64,000 bases of DNA from Caldilineaceae bacterium (GTDB lineage: Bacteria; Chloroflexota; Anaerolineae; Caldilineales; Caldilineaceae), in NCBI GenBank assembly GCA_019637685.1, contig JAHBVF010000018.1, positions 1 through 64,000 of the forward strand. Reading direction: 5' to 3'. Below, piece by piece: positions 63,301 to 64,000 of this stretch (position 1 is its first letter; each line of letters opens with the position of its first letter). The notes beneath the pieces were generated by a model. That model searched no databases. It was not told the DNA's origin and saw only the letters and a list, made by a program, of their open reading frames with translations. A program made the position numbers and the translations under genes.

Positions 63301-64000
63301 TAGGGTCGCTTAGCACAGAGAACGGTTTCTACACTGACCTGTATGCCAATCGGCTGCCTACAGGCCCTGGCGATTATACAGGCAGCATCCAATTCTGGCT
63401 GAATAGCTCGGTTGAGCCGGGTGCTGCCATCACACTGACTACAGTCATTACACAGGCTTCCGAACTTCTGGTGGCAGCCACATCCAGCGCCACAGGCGAA
63501 AAGAGCATTACGCTCTATGCCCAGGCTGACTCGTCTGGGGTAGTCAGGGAGACATCGGAGACCAATAATATCTATATAAATGATCTGACCCTATGCTTTG
63601 CATCGCCTGATGACTATGAAGGGAACAACAGTCCAGCCAACGCGACATCGATATCGCTGGATCAGACGCAGCAACATAACCTGGCCACTGCTAATGATGA
63701 AGATTGGTTCAAATTTGTGGCAGGTTCAACAGAAAGCTACGTGGTGCGTACATTTGCTTTAGGAGCAGCCGCCGACACCTATCTCTACTTATACGCAGAG
63801 GATGGCAAGACATTATTGACCACAAATGACGATTATGCAGACGCACTGTCATCACAGATTGAATGGCTAGGATTAACGTCAGGCACCTATTACCTGCGCG
63901 TGCGTCAATGGAATCCAAACCAGAGTGGTTGTGGTACGAATTACTCGATTGAGGTAAAGGAAAATACAAATGGCTTGCGTATCTACCTTCCTGCCGTTGG
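60363..64000 (+). CDS. Large secreted multidomain protein (3' end outside window)
   Basis: At least 1,212 codons without a stop. AGGAG lies 8 nt before the ATG. Residues 1-27 are a signal peptide. An unrecognised region (about 30-283) is AT-rich. A Pro/Thr linker (284-300) leads to an NBR1-like Ig domain (302-412, 'YWRIQNIGSSTWHSGYQLVF'), a second similar domain (425-539), two beta-sandwich/FnIII-like regions (about 545-950), a CARDB domain (952-1075, 'DLAVQSLNSYPLTQDSQVVQ') and a pre-peptidase C-terminal-like domain (1080-1199, 'DEDWFKFVAGSTESYVV'). The last residues LRIYLPAVG suggest that the protein ends soon. Probably cell-surface or extracellular; no enzyme domain was seen. Confidence 0.88.
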   Translation, partial: MIYSKNAYRIASLVLIFALLLPSKTVATTLSVVPSSTIDRSISSASSDNCVTEAMSGQVTANNDLANHGTQGCLVDMTYYPRVTVRVYNKHGVWKKVTVSYNLNDDLVDAVNIWGKFGYIAPNSFAEYRLTFDTAYDSNIHFLVNAGRDENGITIAGGLNIFFRILDAVGIGADALDLETLTTIADIVKSKTSIVLAADHLINGNWLEFVKALDGVFNDDEIYEAVKLVATKVGKTITKEGWKQIFTIYNIYKTAKDLWEVTWITLTDRFTGTAIFINKVTQNPLPPTPTPVSPPVNPGPSLDLDQAKFTGIEFPDDGYVGNPNSQTEKYWRIQNIGSSTWHSGYQLVFVGGYQMGAPNAIPITSVQPNQTIDLKITITIPSGPGVYRGNWRLRNPQGTFFGDPLWVQVTVPGTASPPPSGGPSLELSCTNCPVTVTPGQKIRPTIQVKVNSGQLQGTSLRGDMLRHKSGDRFGAWEFVAVEGSTVINSGQTYDFTFYANDPITAPSSPGVYETTWQIWRNGGWDGPEFTIRFEVKESGGSNQRPNRPNLSSPYDWYVYYSGNTANLCAQQTGDPDGDGISAYYFEIYDSAQNWNSGWTGNSCVTTGGLGPYGYKWHVKVQDSRNLESEWSESWHFTLVNPNLSIKELYFQPQDNNERVKIRACTEGQGGVGITLRTSVNDANDGSGNGTWRIIHELGVPCYNEQDAPIWTVLDYASGPHRVRVEARGSGSGWDGTAVREETFNIPSNLRPNYPSGQEPQNNASQNSRTVQFKWKETWRTTSYRLEAYDNEQYTGTPLLDVSVSAGTTEYAHTFQGNSSVVFWRVTANGPYGSHSSTQRFYVDTAPPVSAVQALPAKVTETPFPVTWSGTDNVSGIRWYQIQVKEGMRADSGWVDWLVNTAETSGLFNGKSGETYAFRARAMDQVGNWETWPTGNGDTQTAVDLSTGTPGADMPDLAVQSLNSYPLTQDSQVVQAVVQNVGSLSTENGFYTDLYANRLPTGPGDYTGSIQFWLNSSVEPGAAITLTTVITQASELLVAATSSATGEKSITLYAQADSSGVVRETSETNNIYINDLTLCFASPDDYEGNNSPANATSISLDQTQQHNLATANDEDWFKFVAGSTESYVVRTFALGAAADTYLYLYAEDGKTLLTTNDDYADALSSQIEWLGLTSGTYYLRVRQWNPNQSGCGTNYSIEVKENTNGLRIYLPAV

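Overview
The window looks like a chromosomal segment of a GC-rich free-living bacterium, most likely a member of the Chloroflexota (Anaerolineae or Caldilineae type). This is inference from gene content: lipoprotein solute-binding proteins with Ala/Pro-rich linkers, a dnaX-ybaB-recR block, a split methylmalonyl-CoA mutase, a SufR-led suf operon, an SPFH/DUF2207 cluster, and a large secreted protein whose last visible residues (LRIYLPAVG) match the YLP-type C-terminal tails common in Anaerolineae exported proteins. No rRNA, tRNA, CRISPR array, intact transposase or phage gene was seen.

Layout. 0-7 kb: an oligopeptide-type binding lipoprotein, an SDR dehydrogenase, a CBM9-like protein and a three-gene sugar ABC importer without its ATPase. 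7-16 kb: trmD, an exported M23 peptidase, a methyltransferase-rnhA pair, then divergent promoters with look-alike palindromic operators leading to a cluster of DinB, VOC and DUF3224 proteins, followed by a BNR-repeat protein and a MoaD/ThiS-like protein. 16-20 kb: a small membrane protein, zinc alcohol dehydrogenase, amidase and a second DinB protein. 20-26 kb: PspC plus a four-gene minus-strand operon (DUF2207, zinc-ribbon membrane protein, coiled-coil protein, SPFH-HTH fusion), which is the best candidate here for an incompletely described system. 26-36 kb: rsfS, ndk, a methylmalonyl-CoA mutase/epimerase operon carrying a DUF433/DUF5615 toxin-antitoxin pair, recR, ybaB, dnaX and a HEAT-like protein with a probable leaderless mRNA. 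36-45 kb: one long minus-strand suf operon (sufR-C-B-D-sulfurtransferase-S-U-Rieske-sufT), interrupted by an antitoxin gene and a broken PemK/MazF-like toxin. 45-48 kb: yceD-rpmF-fabD behind a consensus promoter. 48-53 kb: stress or resistance accessory genes (GNAT, YdeI, DUF1059, MarR, a TPR-Arr rifamycin ADP-ribosyltransferase fusion). 53-60 kb: typA, an ABC exporter, a frameshifted aspartic-protease-like gene, a ManD/RspA-type mannonate dehydratase and a 21-bp minisatellite. 60-64 kb: an AT-richer multidomain secreted protein that runs off the window.

The second theme is repeats. Intergenic spaces hold several families of imperfect palindromes with terminal inverted repeats: an element with GAGTCTACTGCAAAAAG ends (five copies), a TGTATACA-ended hairpin (three), an AAGTCGAACTTCT hairpin (two), a CTGAAAATAG-ended element (two, one forming the last codons of fabD) and a 60-bp repeat near 49-53 kb (three). 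One copy is split by another palindrome, and one is flanked by a direct repeat of about 20 bp, so these behave like non-autonomous mobile palindromes.

Start codons were chosen mainly from Shine-Dalgarno spacing. Promoters were called by eye from -35/-10 hexamers with 17 or 18 bp spacing. Family assignments come from recognised motifs, not database searches.
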